Origin: Pleurobrachia bachei
Taxonomy: Eukaryota > Ctenophora > Tentaculata > Cydippida > Pleurobrachiidae
Assembly (NCBI GenBank): GCA_000695325.1
Contig: AVPN01000085.1
Coordinates: forward strand, 23,348 to 50,533
DNA length: 27,186 nucleotides
Direction of reading: 5' to 3'
How positions within the stretch are numbered: the first letter of the stretch is position 1; every line of letters begins with the position of its first letter. Made by a program: the position numbers and the translations under genes. Below are positions 1-9,739 of the stretch, one piece after another. The notes below the pieces were generated by a model, which saw nothing but the letters and a program-made list of their open reading frames with translations, was not told the origin of the DNA and did no database searches.

Positions 1-147
1 CCAAGGTCCCATTTTCCTTACATCGTGCCAGGATAGGACCCACTGATAGATACCCAGAGGGGCATATCAGGAGGTGGATGGATCCAACGGGAATTAGATC
101 CAGCATCACACTGGGAGACATTGGTAGCCTACAATACCCAGGAACAT
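1..147 (-). CDS. Sushi gene exon 16: CCP21, cut by window edge
   Basis: Phase 1 start after acceptor ATTTCAG (GYCRLPMSPSVMLDL ... CPSGYLSVG ... CKENGTL). The frame is still open at base 1, so the gene continues to the left. Confidence 0.85.
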
Positions 148-3100
148 CTGAAATAATGTCATAAGGTTCAGTCTCAGAAATAATGTTCGATGTTCAGTCT
201 AACGGTCAATTCTGACCCCCCTGAAAACAAAGTACATAGTTGGAACTAGAGAGTACACACGGTAAAAGTTTACCATCTACTTTCATCTCGTGATACTTCC
301 CTAATATTGGATTGGTGAAACCAAAGAAATATCAACTTACTTTCTTTACATCCTCCCCTTGGTAGTATCACTCCCTCGTTTGAGCATGTTCTAGTGGCTC
401 TCCCCTCCACCACTTGGCTAGCATTAGAACACTGGACCGTCACAACATCCCCAGAAAACAAGTCTTGTGACGGACTAAACTCGGCGTCCATTTTACACCT
501 GTTAATTATATCTTGTCAGGCGCCGCCATATGGATGTTATATCCAATGGATGTATATACCGGATATTAAAACCTTACTAATTGGAACTATTAGTTACCAC
601 TTCAGACCCTTACCCTGCTGCGGGGTTGCTCAGTTGACAGGTTGGTGCTATTAATGACATGTTGAAATTGCTATGACAGGTGATCTGACGGTGACCAATC
701 AGATTGTAATATGGATCACAGATAACATCAATACTTTGTCCAACTTTAATTAGTCCCATGCTGAAGTATTTTGTTGCCTTCCCTGAACAAACAAGACGTT
801 GATTACTGATTAGTATACGACAGAGGGCCTTGTCAGCACAATTTAGTTTTTCCCGCGGTTCCCCGAAGTGGCGCGCACGAACGCGCGGATTAGATAGTAT
901 TTCCGCGGTTCGGAGTTCGCGTGTGCTCAACAATCGTTATCTACATTCCCTCGCCCTGAGGGTTGGTTTACACACGCCCGGCGAGGGACAGCGAGCTACC
1001 TGATAGTTGATACCCCTCTTGGGCGTTGATTTTTTAGTTTTACCTCGACTAGAGAATTCTTCTGTTAGCTTCACTTTCCCGTTAACAATGTGCGGAACCT
1101 AAGGGGCAAGAAACATAAATGGGAAGTACCTATCAACAACTTCAAAACGCCTAACTTGTACGGCGTTCCAATCATATCAATTGTATTTATTATCAATTAT
1201 AGAGAGATAGAGTCGAGTTCTAACCTCACAATATTTTGTCTGCTCAACACACATGCCAGGACGAGAGAAGGATCCAGAGGGAAGACACGTTATTGTCATT
1301 GGACCCAGCCCCACTAGACCAGGGTAACAATAAACTGCCATCTCTGAGCCAACCTGTGTACAGTGATAGTATAGTTTGTCTGATGATGTATATCAAAAGT
1401 CCTATAAGATATAGAATTAGTTAATTAGATCCTGGTTCAATTTCCAGTATTTTTCAATTTCTTCCCTATTTAATTTTGCTAATTATGTCCAAACAAACAG
1501 ATCTTCTCATTGCACCTACCTTGGAAGCACCTGTGAAGAGACGTCTCAGTTCGGAGCCCTCAGGAAAGGAGGGAGGTTCACAATAGTGTTGCTCACATTG
1601 CACATCTGGGTAGGTCATCTTCCCGTTCTTACAATATGCCCTTATATGGTGGTTATGGGGGATATGAGATGGGGATATTAGATGGGGAATGGAGGTATTG
1701 GATGGGGATAGGACTCGAATTGTATCAGTTAACAGACCCATATAAAGAACTAAGCATTACAACATACTGTTTTGAATATCATACAGCATGCTCAATATCT
1801 AGATCTCATGAAGAGGGGGATAATATATTATTTGAGGGGGATAATATTGATATTTGATCACATGGTTACCTGACATGTTCACTAGTAGGTTCACTGCCCA
1901 CTGGGCACTGTAACATCACACTGTCACCACTCTCTATCACCGTAACACCTCCCCTGGATCCAACTTTCACCCACTCTCCTTCTCGGTCAGTGTCAAGGGT
2001 ACAGCCAGCAAATCTACTGACACAACTACCCAGTTCTCGCTCGTACACACCACCCTCGCGACAGTAGGTGAATGTGTTGCCCTAGAGCGAGGGGAGATGA
2101 ACTAGATATGACTCTACAATCTAGAGATTAAGAGATCACACTCTTTGATACAGCCATGTATAGAATCAACGAACTGCTTTATTTTGAGATCAAATCAAAA
2201 GAGGTAATAATCATATCAAATGCTAAGCACATACGGAGAATATGTGGTCAGTGTTACATCGTAGTGTTACAGGCATCCCGGGGCTCGTTCGTTGGGGGAT
2301 TATCACACCATTAGGGACAGAGGGGGCCACACAATCCACACTCCTACAACTGGGAGGGAGGGATAGGAGACATTCAAAGCGAGGATACTTGGAGGCGGCC
2401 ATTCGAATGATTGAGGAGACCGAACCAAGTATCAAGTAAGAAAGATTTAAAATCAAGGCTGATATATGAGTTAAAATTATATATAATAGTTAAATCGGAA
2501 TAAATTGTAAAACCTACCTCCCTAGTCGTTGATTAACATTGTTACAGTTAACATGTTCCAATCCATACACCTTGAACCGCGGATCACATTGTAACCGGAG
2601 TGTGTTCCCGCTCCTCTCGATTGTCCCATTTCTGGGTAGGATGGTGGTTACAAAGTCACCCCTTTTATTGCATACACTAGCAATAATAACAGAGGTGAGA
2701 GGGGTAAATTCAAATTACCTGGGGAGGATGGTGGGAAGGGGGCAATCTGCCAGGGCACATACAGGTACCTCCGGGGATAAAACTCCGTTGGAACAGAGCG
2801 AGCCACCTTTATCTCCAACCTGCAAACATTTTTTGACATATTCAACTACATATTTCACTGCGAGAAAAAAACTGAAGAGTATGAACAATTTTAATACAAA
2901 AAACCCCGTGTTTGAGATTACCAGTTCGTATCCGTTATCACATATCAGCTGAACGTGTTGTCCCTCTACTGTACTGGTGGGTTGGTAGTAACCAAACCTC
3001 CGGATGGGTAACGGGCACTCCAACAAACACTCCCCAAAGGGTGGATCTGTGGGGGGAGAATAACAGGTACATTATAGGGAAAGGGACAACATGGTAATGT

Positions 3101-6100
3101 TACAATATGTGTAACGTGGGAATTGGCTATAGAGATGTGTATATCCAGGAATTAGTTACCAGCGATAAGGTCTTTAGAGCATCCACTGACCCCTCGTCCC
3201 ACTAATCTGTAGCCCCTATCACACTGGACTCTCATTGAATCGCCCACCAGGATGTCCCCGAAGATACCAAACAGGTGGGCTATGGAACCGTTCGGAATGG
3301 GCAGGTCGGAACATGAGCCCAGCTCACAGGAACCTAGGATCGATGATGTGATAATTAAGTAGAACATTCGGTTACCATGATTATTGGCTACACGAAAGTT
3401 CGTTTTCCCCACCAAAAGAATGGACCTATAATTATTAGACGTTGATATACCCGTACCTATCTCTTTATCAAACAGTCCAGTGTGCATGCACGTTGCATTG
3501 CGTTGTCCTGTCACCACATAACCATGTGAGCATGTCAGCGTTATACTGTCACCCTCTTTTACTGTGTATCTGTCCAACTGTCCGCTCCGCACCGGTAATG
3601 CCGTGCACTCTAGGACAGAGGGATTGTTTTGTTCAAACTCTTTTTGGAAGTAGGGTCGAACAAGGCAAGACATGGTATTGTTTGATTTGACTTAAAATCG
3701 AGGGGGATTGTAAACGGTTGAAGGTGGTGCACTGTACGGTGTCAGATCAAATTATTGAGTGGCAAAATAATCTGGTTCAATGTATACCTTTCTTGCATTT
3801 CCCCAGCTCCTTCGCAAGTTCGCCGTTACGACAGAGAGAGTAAAGTGCACCGTGCCGCTTGAAACCATGGTCACATTTCACTTTGTAGTACAGGCCTGAT
3901 TTGATCGGTTCCCCTGGGATCAGCTGACCGTCAATAACTGGTTGCGGGATACAGTATCGTCCTGAAACCACACGTGGTGCACATTTTAGGTGCAATTGTG
4001 ATAAAATATGACCCAATAAGGTTTGTTTTTCGTGACATCAATATTGCACATAAATACATCATCGGGTGAATTCTAGTTGTTATGTATTTCTACAGTGATT
4101 TATTATAGTACATTGCTTGTGGTACATTTGTCCTACACTGTAGAAAGAAGCTGGAGCAAATTAGAATACCTCTAGCTCTCGTTAATTAAGGTAGTACAGC
4201 TGTATCACTAAAAATAGTGCTGCAGCTGGGCCTATGTACTTTACTGCACTACCAATTAAATTCTGGTGGATACTATAAAATCACGTTATGACGAGCTCAA
4301 TGGACACTGCTCATCCGAGGAGTGACCCTAAAAAGCTAAGGACCCTCGGTTATCCTGTCACGTATAAAATGATCAGATAAGATCAGATAAGATATTATAA
4401 TTTCACCTTTTTTGAGGCATCTACCCAGCGGTGGTTGAAGGGACCCATCTTCCTGACAGATAACAGAGGTGTTCAAGTGACTATAAATAAACCCATCCTC
4501 GCACGACACCTCGAACATCTCTCCTTCGACCAACTTGGGTATTATAGAGGAGCCATGGACAAAAGATGAGCTGTTACAAAATGCCAGAGTTCTTGTTGTC
4601 GTAGCAACAGGTGGAGCTACTGTCGTGGCTTTTGTTGTTATGACAACCCTGGAAGAGTTAGTTGTTGGCTTGTTTGTCTCTAGGAAGGATGCATCTGTTG
4701 TTACCCCGGTTGACTCAGTAGTTTCCTCCGAGTTAATTTCCTCCGGGGTAACGCCCTCTGTATCGTCAGGAATGACATCACTTCCATCTTCCCCCGTTAT
4801 ATTTTCCTCCTCTCCTTCCTCTTCCCCCGTTATATTTTCCTCCTCTCCTTCCTCTTCCCCCGTTATATTTTCCTCATCTCCTTCCTCTTCCCCCGTTATA
4901 TTTTCCTCCTCTCCTTCCTCTTCCCCCGTTATATTTTCCTCATCTCCTTCCTCTTCCCCCGTTATATTTTCCTCCTCTCCTTCCTCTTCCCCCGTTATAT
5001 TTTCCTCATCTCCTTCCTCTTCCCCCGTTATATTTTCCTCCTCTCCTTCCTCTTCCCCCGTTATATTTTCCTCATCTCCTTCCTCTTCCCCCGTTATATT
5101 TTCCTCCTCTCCTTCAACCTCGTCCCCTCCTTCCTCATCTTCCACCTCATTTGTTGACTCGGTTGTTATGAATTTGGTCATGAATCCCAATGTCACTATA
5201 CTGTTCTCAAAATCTGCCTCCGCTGTCCTCATTTTAGCATCCGTTACATCTGTCAACGCTTTAGTTACCTCCCCAATGGTGATGACCTTGTTGTCAATTG
5301 TATCTGCATGATTGGTTACCATGGCATCATTGGTTACCATGGTATCACAAGTCCCTACCTGCCCGATATACCGTCTCCCGTCCTCACTACATGTCACATA
5401 AAGTCTCGTTTCAGAGTATGTGAACCCTGGACTACATACAACAAACACCCTCGTCCCGGGCCTGTGGCCTGTTGCCGGGACGACGGTACCATTTCCGACC
5501 GTTAATCCTGGACATGATAATTGGGTGCCTGGTTTGCAATGTCCTAGCGGTGCTTCTAACTCTCCTTCTACTCCACAAATGTGGACTGGAGAGACATGGG
5601 AATAGGTGTAACCATGGTTACATTGAATAGTCACTACCGCACCCACTGATAAAGAAGCGTCCAATGGGGTAACAGATCCGTTATCTATATCTGGTACTTG
5701 ACATTTGATAGGATCACAGGTGCCGAACTGCCCTGAATAGGTTCCATCTGGGAGACACAGGTTGAAGTTTGTGTCTTGTGAGTATCTGTACCCACTCTCA
5801 CACTCAACACTGACAATACCACCCGATGAAACGGCGTTCTCTTTCCTCGGGATGGAGTTAGCAATTTCAGGAACCGGACACATGATCCGCTTCTCACATT
5901 TCCCAAGTGGTGGTGAGTATTCCAGTGTTTTGAGACACAGATGAACATGATTAGGGAGTGAGTAAGAGAGCCCTGCCTCGCATTGCATTTTGATTCTCTT
6001 GAAAACAGGGACCGCTGGGAGGGGAAGGGAGTTAGGTACGAGGGATGATGGGGGAGGACAAGCAGGCACACATCGACCCATGGCAGGAACTATCTCGCCA

Positions 6101-7388
6101 CCGCTACTACACCGGTGGAAGGGCCGGGGAGAGGTGTAGAGGTGGAACTTGTTACATCGGATCCGGATCACGGTGCCAACTGGAACCATGCCCGTTCGAT
6201 CAGTCTCCCCGTTTCGTAGCTCGGGGACTTGACACCCTGGTTGGCAGGTTCCTAGCGCTGGTTCAAACCTGCCACCAGGTCTACACAAGTGATCAGGGGA
6301 GGGGAGCGAGTAGATGTAACCATGGTTACAACTAACAACAACTCTCCCTGTTTCCCCGGAGATAACCCCATTCCCAAGGCTCACCCCACCACATCTGACA
6401 TCCTGGACACATCTCCCAATTGCTGCACCAAACTTCCCAGTGGGCATACACAACAGATACGGAGTTGCCTCCGAATAACTGTACCCTGGATTACACTTCA
6501 CCTCAGTCCACGAGTTGGGTTGGATCATACCAACGGGATGGATCCTTCCAAAAGCAACTACCATATCAGGACAGGGCTTCTCGTCTAGTTGACAGTGCTC
6601 CAGGGGCCTATCCAGCATTAGGGCATCTGGCCGGCAGTAATGCTGGGAAGGTCCAGTGTATTTGTACCCGTGCTCACAAAGCACACTAACCCAACCCCCT
6701 GCTGGGATGGTTTCCATGGCAATATCTGGTCTACTGTTGGGTATGTGGGGTATGACACAATGGTTTATGTCGCATATCCCCGGGTCAGGATCATATCTTC
6801 CCTCCTTCCCGCACATCAAATATGCAGTGTTCCCCGTGTACTTGTAACCATGGTCACATGTTACCATGGCATAAGACCCCGTTACTATGGTCCCGGAGGG
6901 ATTCACACCTCCGTGGGGTATAAAGAGGGGCGAGCAGGTGACCTGGCAGGTTCCACAGGAGTAGGGGCAACGTTCACGTACATACTGGGTCACGCAGCCC
7001 CGTGACGTCCACTGGGGGCAGTCCGAGTAGTGGTCCCGACAATCTGAAACATGCAGGGAGATTTGTCAGATACTAACTGTACGCGACCTAGAAGGACGGT
7101 CTAATATGAGACAAGGAGAGATCAGAAAGGTAAGAGAGTTATAAGGGAGATCAGGACGTTGAGAGAGGGAGAGGGGCGTACTACAAATGGTAGACCAAAA
7201 GACTATTGATTGTCGAGTTGATAGTATCGGATTCAAGTTAGATAGAGAATAGAGATGAGGAAAATGGGAAAGTGGAAACTAAAATAACAGAAAATGTATT
7301 CAAAACCGAAGTGTACAATACCTGAAGTGTAAGAGATGTGTACAAAAGATGTGAAAAAGAGGAAAACAAGGCGCAAAACATACTCCAT
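1..7388 (-). CDS. Secreted ShKT plus multi-sushi (CCP) protein, 5' complete, 3' end off the window
   Basis: Sixteen exons on the minus strand, in order: 7388-7322, 7043-4407, 3961-3788, 3609-3457, 3333-3160, 3046-2922, 2819-2719, 2631-2518, 2349-2235, 2081-1870, 1640-1520, 1353-1225, 1098-1044, 782-614, 498-341, 147-<1. All junctions are GT-AG and all phases agree (1,1,1,1,1,0,2,2,0,2,0,0,1,2,1), giving at least 1550 codons without a stop. The protein starts with a signal peptide (residues 1-22), then a ShKT domain with six Cys (24,31,39,48,52,55), then about 21 CCP modules, each with four Cys. An acidic sequon-rich linker (about 665-774) sits between CCP9 and CCP10. CCP modules are beta-sandwich adhesion or complement-type units, so a cell-surface or extracellular role in binding is inferred. 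No membrane anchor is visible; it could lie beyond base 1. The family is certain; the orthologue is not recognised. Confidence 0.92.
341..498 (-). CDS. Sushi gene exon 15: CCP20
   Basis: 158 bp, phase 2 to 1 (CKMDAEFSPSQDLFSG ... CSNEGVILPRGGCKE). Acceptor AATTAACAG, donor AAA|GTAAGT. Confidence 0.83.
614..782 (-). CDS. Sushi gene exon 14: rest of CCP19
   Basis: 169 bp, phase 1 to 2 (KATKYFSMGLIKVGQ ... CDPYYNLIGHRQITC ... CQLSNPAA). A branch-point-like TACTAAT lies about 25 bases before the acceptor TGTTCAG; donor AGG|GTAAGG. Confidence 0.82.
1044..1098 (-). CDS. Sushi gene exon 13: 55-bp microexon of CCP19
   Basis: Encodes VPHIVNGKVKLTEEFSSR plus one base, the conserved C-x-V-P-x-I-x-N-G start of a CCP module that exon 12 leaves incomplete after Cys-Glu. 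Acceptor CCCCTTAG, donor CGAG|GTAAAA. Phase 0 to 1 bridges exons 12 and 14, which cannot otherwise be joined in frame. Confidence 0.8.
1225..1353 (-). CDS. Sushi gene exon 12: end of CCP18, start of CCP19
   Basis: 129 bp, phase 0-0 (VGSEMAVYCYPGLVGLG ... VEQTKYCE). Acceptor GTACACAG, donor GAG|GTTAGA. Confidence 0.82.
1520..1640 (-). CDS. Sushi gene exon 11: end of CCP17, start of CCP18
   Basis: 121 bp, phase 2 to 0 (AYCKNGKMTYP ... HYCEPPSFPEG ... FTGASK). The acceptor ATATAAG has a weak pyrimidine tract, so this junction is the least certain of the set. Donor AAG|GTAGGT. Confidence 0.75.
1870..2081 (-). CDS. Sushi gene exon 10: end of CCP16, start of CCP17
   Basis: 212 bp, phase 0 to 2 (GNTFTYCREGG ... 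CPVGSEPTSEHV). Acceptor CGCTCTAG, donor TCAG|GTAACC. Confidence 0.85.
2235..2349 (-). CDS. Sushi gene exon 9: first half of CCP16
   Basis: 115 bp, phase 2 to 0 (SCRSVDCVAPSVPNG ... CNTDHIFS). Acceptor CCTCCCAG, donor TCC|GTATGT. Confidence 0.85.
2518..2631 (-). CDS. Sushi gene exon 8: CCP15 remainder
   Basis: 114 bp, phase 2-2 (RNGTIERSGNTLRLQCDP ... VNQRLG). Acceptor CTACCCAG, donor GGGAG|GTAGGT. Too short to stand out as an open frame, but phase and cysteine spacing fit. Confidence 0.82.
2719..2819 (-). CDS. Sushi gene exon 7: end of CCP14, start of CCP15
   Basis: 101 bp, phase 0 to 2 (VGDKGGSLCSNG ... ADCPLPTILP). Acceptor GTTTGCAG, donor CCAG|GTAATT. Splicing restores GYELVGDKGGSLCSNG, a normal CCP core. 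Confidence 0.85.
2922..3046 (-). CDS. Sushi gene exon 6: first half of CCP14
   Basis: 125 bp, starting phase 1 and ending phase 0 (LECPLPIRRFGYY ... CDNGYEL). The acceptor is CCCCACAG and the donor CTG|GTAATC. This is the first module split by an intron after the second Cys. Confidence 0.85.
3160..3333 (-). CDS. Sushi gene exon 5: end of CCP12 and CCP13
   Basis: 174 bp, phase 1-1 (GSCELGSCSDLPIPNG ... CDRGYRLVGRG). The acceptor is ATCCTAG and the donor GCTG|GTAACT. The final Cys of CCP13 comes from exon 6 (PPFGEC). Confidence 0.85.
3457..3609 (-). CDS. Sushi gene exon 4: CCP12
   Basis: 153 bp, phase 1-1 (ECTALPVRSGQ ... HTGLFDKEI). The last cysteine of this module is supplied by the next exon (GSC). 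The acceptor is CTGTCCTAG and the donor ATAG|GTACGG. Confidence 0.85.
3788..3961 (-). CDS. Sushi gene exon 3: CCP11
   Basis: 174 bp, phase 1-1, one whole CCP module (RYCIPQPVIDGQ ... ELGKCKK). The acceptor is GGTTTCAG and the donor AAAG|GTATAC. Confidence 0.9.
3962..4406 (-). other. Intron 2 of the sushi gene
   Basis: 445-bp intron between the giant exon and the CCP11 exon, with GT at the 4406 side and TTTCAG at the 3962 side. It holds a short direct repeat near 4374-4393 (GATCAGATAA units). No gene seen in it. Confidence 0.75.
4407..7043 (-). CDS. Sushi gene exon 2: ShKT, CCP1-9, acidic linker, CCP10
   Basis: A single 2,637-bp exon, phase 1 at both ends. The acceptor TTTCAG lies just above 7043 and the donor AAAAAG|GTGAAA at 4407/4406. 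It begins with the ShKT domain (CxDxxxxCxxW...CPYSCGTC), then nine CCP modules back to back, most with the signature C-x-x-G-[YF]-x-Y-[ST] around the second Cys and ending P-x-x-G-x-C. The usual CCP tryptophan before the last Cys is absent from these modules. An acidic repeat and a Thr-rich stretch precede CCP10. Carrying so many modules in one exon contrasts with the split modules downstream in the same gene. Confidence 0.95.
4790..5117 (-). repeat. 33-bp coding minisatellite giving ten acidic Asn-Ile-Thr repeats
   Basis: Ten tandem copies of an 11-residue unit, NITGEEEG(D/E)EE, read on the minus strand. The D and E variants alternate (D,E,D,E,D,E,D,E, then E), so the true period is largely 66 bp. 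Each unit carries an N-X-T glycosylation sequon in a Glu-rich context, suggesting a stiff, negatively charged, N-glycosylated stalk between CCP blocks. The plus strand is also open here (Ser/Pro rich), but only as a shadow of the repeat. Confidence 0.95.
7322..7388 (-). CDS. Sushi gene exon 1: start codon and signal peptide
   Basis: Encodes MEYVLRLVFLFFTSFVHIS followed by YTS, a short basic N-region and a long hydrophobic core, typical of a signal peptide. The donor CAG|GTATTG leaves phase 1. Joined to 7043 it makes an Asp codon directly in front of the first ShKT cysteine, which supports both the start and the splice. Confidence 0.82.
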
Positions 7389-8116
7389 TAGGGGCTAAGG
7401 AAAGAGACGAAGGTGGAGACACATGTGTACACGCAAATTACATCCGGGGCCACTCTCACGCACACACTGACGAGCAAACAAACACACATTGTACGTGAAG
7501 CAATGGACAAAGCTAGTTGCACACTTGCAAAAAGGAATTAGTCGTGTTTAATTACTCGGTTACTTTTCCACTCCAATTCTCTTTCTCTCTCTCTCTTTCT
7601 TTCTTTATCTCTCTCTTTCTTTCTCTCTCTGTCTCTACTATGCTACAGAAACGGATTATACTAATACACCCTTGATTACTGAGTGTCACAATTGCACAGA
7701 CACAACTTGACTCAACAAGACACAACCTGTTGCACTTAATTTATGGAAAATTAATGGAAGAAAAAACGAGTAGCCTAGGTGTCTTTTAGAAAGAAATGGT
7801 GAGAGACAGAGATAGAGTGAGAGAGATGGATAAAAATTAATTCGCTACTATTTCTGATAAAGTACATTTTGTGACACCCAACAACCCGAAATGCAGGAAA
7901 AGTAAGTGTGAAAGCTTCACTCCTCGATAGGGGCAAAATTGGTGACATTGACACCTCACGTGAGCGAGACCGGGCTTGCAAAATCTGCAAATCAGAGAGG
8001 TATCTATATATTGGTACCAAGGGACAACCGGACAAAAAAGGTGCACAGTTCAATAATAACTAACCTTATTCCTATATATTATACTAGGTTCTTCCTGTTT
8101 GGTGCTGAACTTCCAG
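7389..8116. other. Upstream region of the sushi gene, CT microsatellite
   Basis: Holds the presumed 5'UTR and promoter of the minus-strand sushi gene. An Inr-like TCAGTG reads on the minus strand at 7470-7465, about 80 bases upstream of the ATG; I see no TATA box. A CT/CTTT-rich simple repeat occupies about 7575-7637. No convincing exon seen. Confidence 0.5.
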
Positions 8117-9689
8117 CAGACAGGGTTGTTCCAAGATCCTGGTAGCAGCTCCTGTACTTTAACACATTGTCACTCATGTGTTTACCCCGTTATTCAGCTT
8201 CCTCGTTGTCACTTCCCTCTCTCTGCATTTTATCTCTGCCCATGCTACAATATGATATTGCTTGAGTATATTATCAGGCATTTATGTGACACATTTTTCA
8301 ATCATGTCATATCATCTCACTATCAGGTCAAATACATATCATGTAGCCAATTTGAGATGTGTTTCTTCTCTCTCTCTTTATCTCCCTCCCTCCCACTCCC
8401 TCCATCTCTCTCTCTCACTCTCTCTCTCTCTCACTCTCTTACTCGCTCTCGCTCTCCCTCCCTCTCTCTCCCACTCATATCTCAGAGCACCACCCTGCTG
8501 GGTCTCAGTGGGGGGTCCAGGGTGGACATTCAGTTGCTAAGACAACTAAACTGAAACATGTGTGTACTGCCTCGAGGGAGAGGTGGTAGCTCTGCAGAGG
8601 TATGCAATGATCTGCGTTTGATTGTGCACTTTATTGAAGTTGTATATTTTGTAGTACATTTAAGTCAACGGCCATTACATTCGAGACACAAAGTGAATAC
8701 CAATTCAGTCTAACTTCTGTCTAGCGATATAGATTCGCTGCTTTTTACTCTTTCGTTCATTCAATTTCTTTGTCTTAGCGACCATCCGAATCTGGAACTA
8801 TAAAAGAAAGCGGAGGCTGTCGCCATTTTGTTCATACCGACAGCCGACCTACATAAGTAGCCTAGTGCAGTACTGCAGCAGTCTCATCTCATGCTCAATT
8901 TGAATAGTTGAGGGACTAGGGAGTGGCTTGGCTGCACACTCACAGGAAGCCGTGACGGTAGCAGGGCGTTAAATAACACCGTGATCACGGCTTCCTGTGC
9001 CATGACGTGTGGTATTGCCAGTTGGGATAAAGAAATGGAAAGAATCAGAGAGGGATGTAATGAGTGGGTGGTCCTAATTAGCTGCCGGGGTATATCTGAA
9101 TATTTGAAGAGCAGGTGCTCTTATCGCCCCTTCCTGCTACGGCCCTGGATGAATTCTCCTGCCTCCTTGGCATAAATTCTGTAATATTATTTCTCCCTCC
9201 GGTTATTTCTTTCTCTCTTGTTGTTGCGAAAACCCACCTGTACATACATATTATATTATCAGGCCTATAACGCAAAGTGTACTCATATTTCATTTTGATT
9301 GTCCTAGCTCAGTTGAACTTTGATATACCGGGCAGCAGCAGCTTTGGTTTGTGTGTTGTTGCTATGGTAACCGACACCTGTGTCGATGCTATGACAACAG
9401 CCCCAGCTCGTTTATTGTGAGGGGAGTGTATAATAATTACCATCCATTCATGCCCTTGGATAGAGTCTCCATCGTTTAGGGTCCTCAATGTTTATTACAG
9501 TCTTTTTTGTTTAGGGTCTTGATTGTTTAGGGTCTTTATTACTATAGCTTATCTCGGAGGATGGAAATATCTGTGCTGTTTCCAACCACCCAGACATGAT
9601 TGTCTGAATAATCTGACTGACTAGTACTATCATTTTGATAATGAGTAGCTGAGAAAATTACTGGATCGATTCACAAAGAAATACGGACT

Positions 9690-9739
<50 letters not shown>

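Noticed and set aside
4535-5311. 258-residue plus-strand open frame rich in SSPSSSPVIFSS
   Set aside because: Antisense shadow of the acidic repeat in the sushi exon. The minus frame has domain structure on both sides; this one does not.
5605-6860. Repeated near-palindromes GTAACCATGGTTAC that look like X-boxes
   Set aside because: They are codons for the conserved Cys-Asn/Asp-His-Gly-Tyr of successive CCP modules, so protein repetition explains them.
7840-8189. Minus-strand pair reading MSDNVLKYRSCYQDLG ... then ILQARSRSRE, phase compatible
   Set aside because: It has no domain and no continuation, and it lies antisense to the better supported plus-strand exon 8117-8141. One phase match is expected one time in three.
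8365-8485. Ser/Leu-rich plus-strand frames over CT repeats
   Set aside because: Translated microsatellite; useful only as the pyrimidine tract before the acceptor at 8485.
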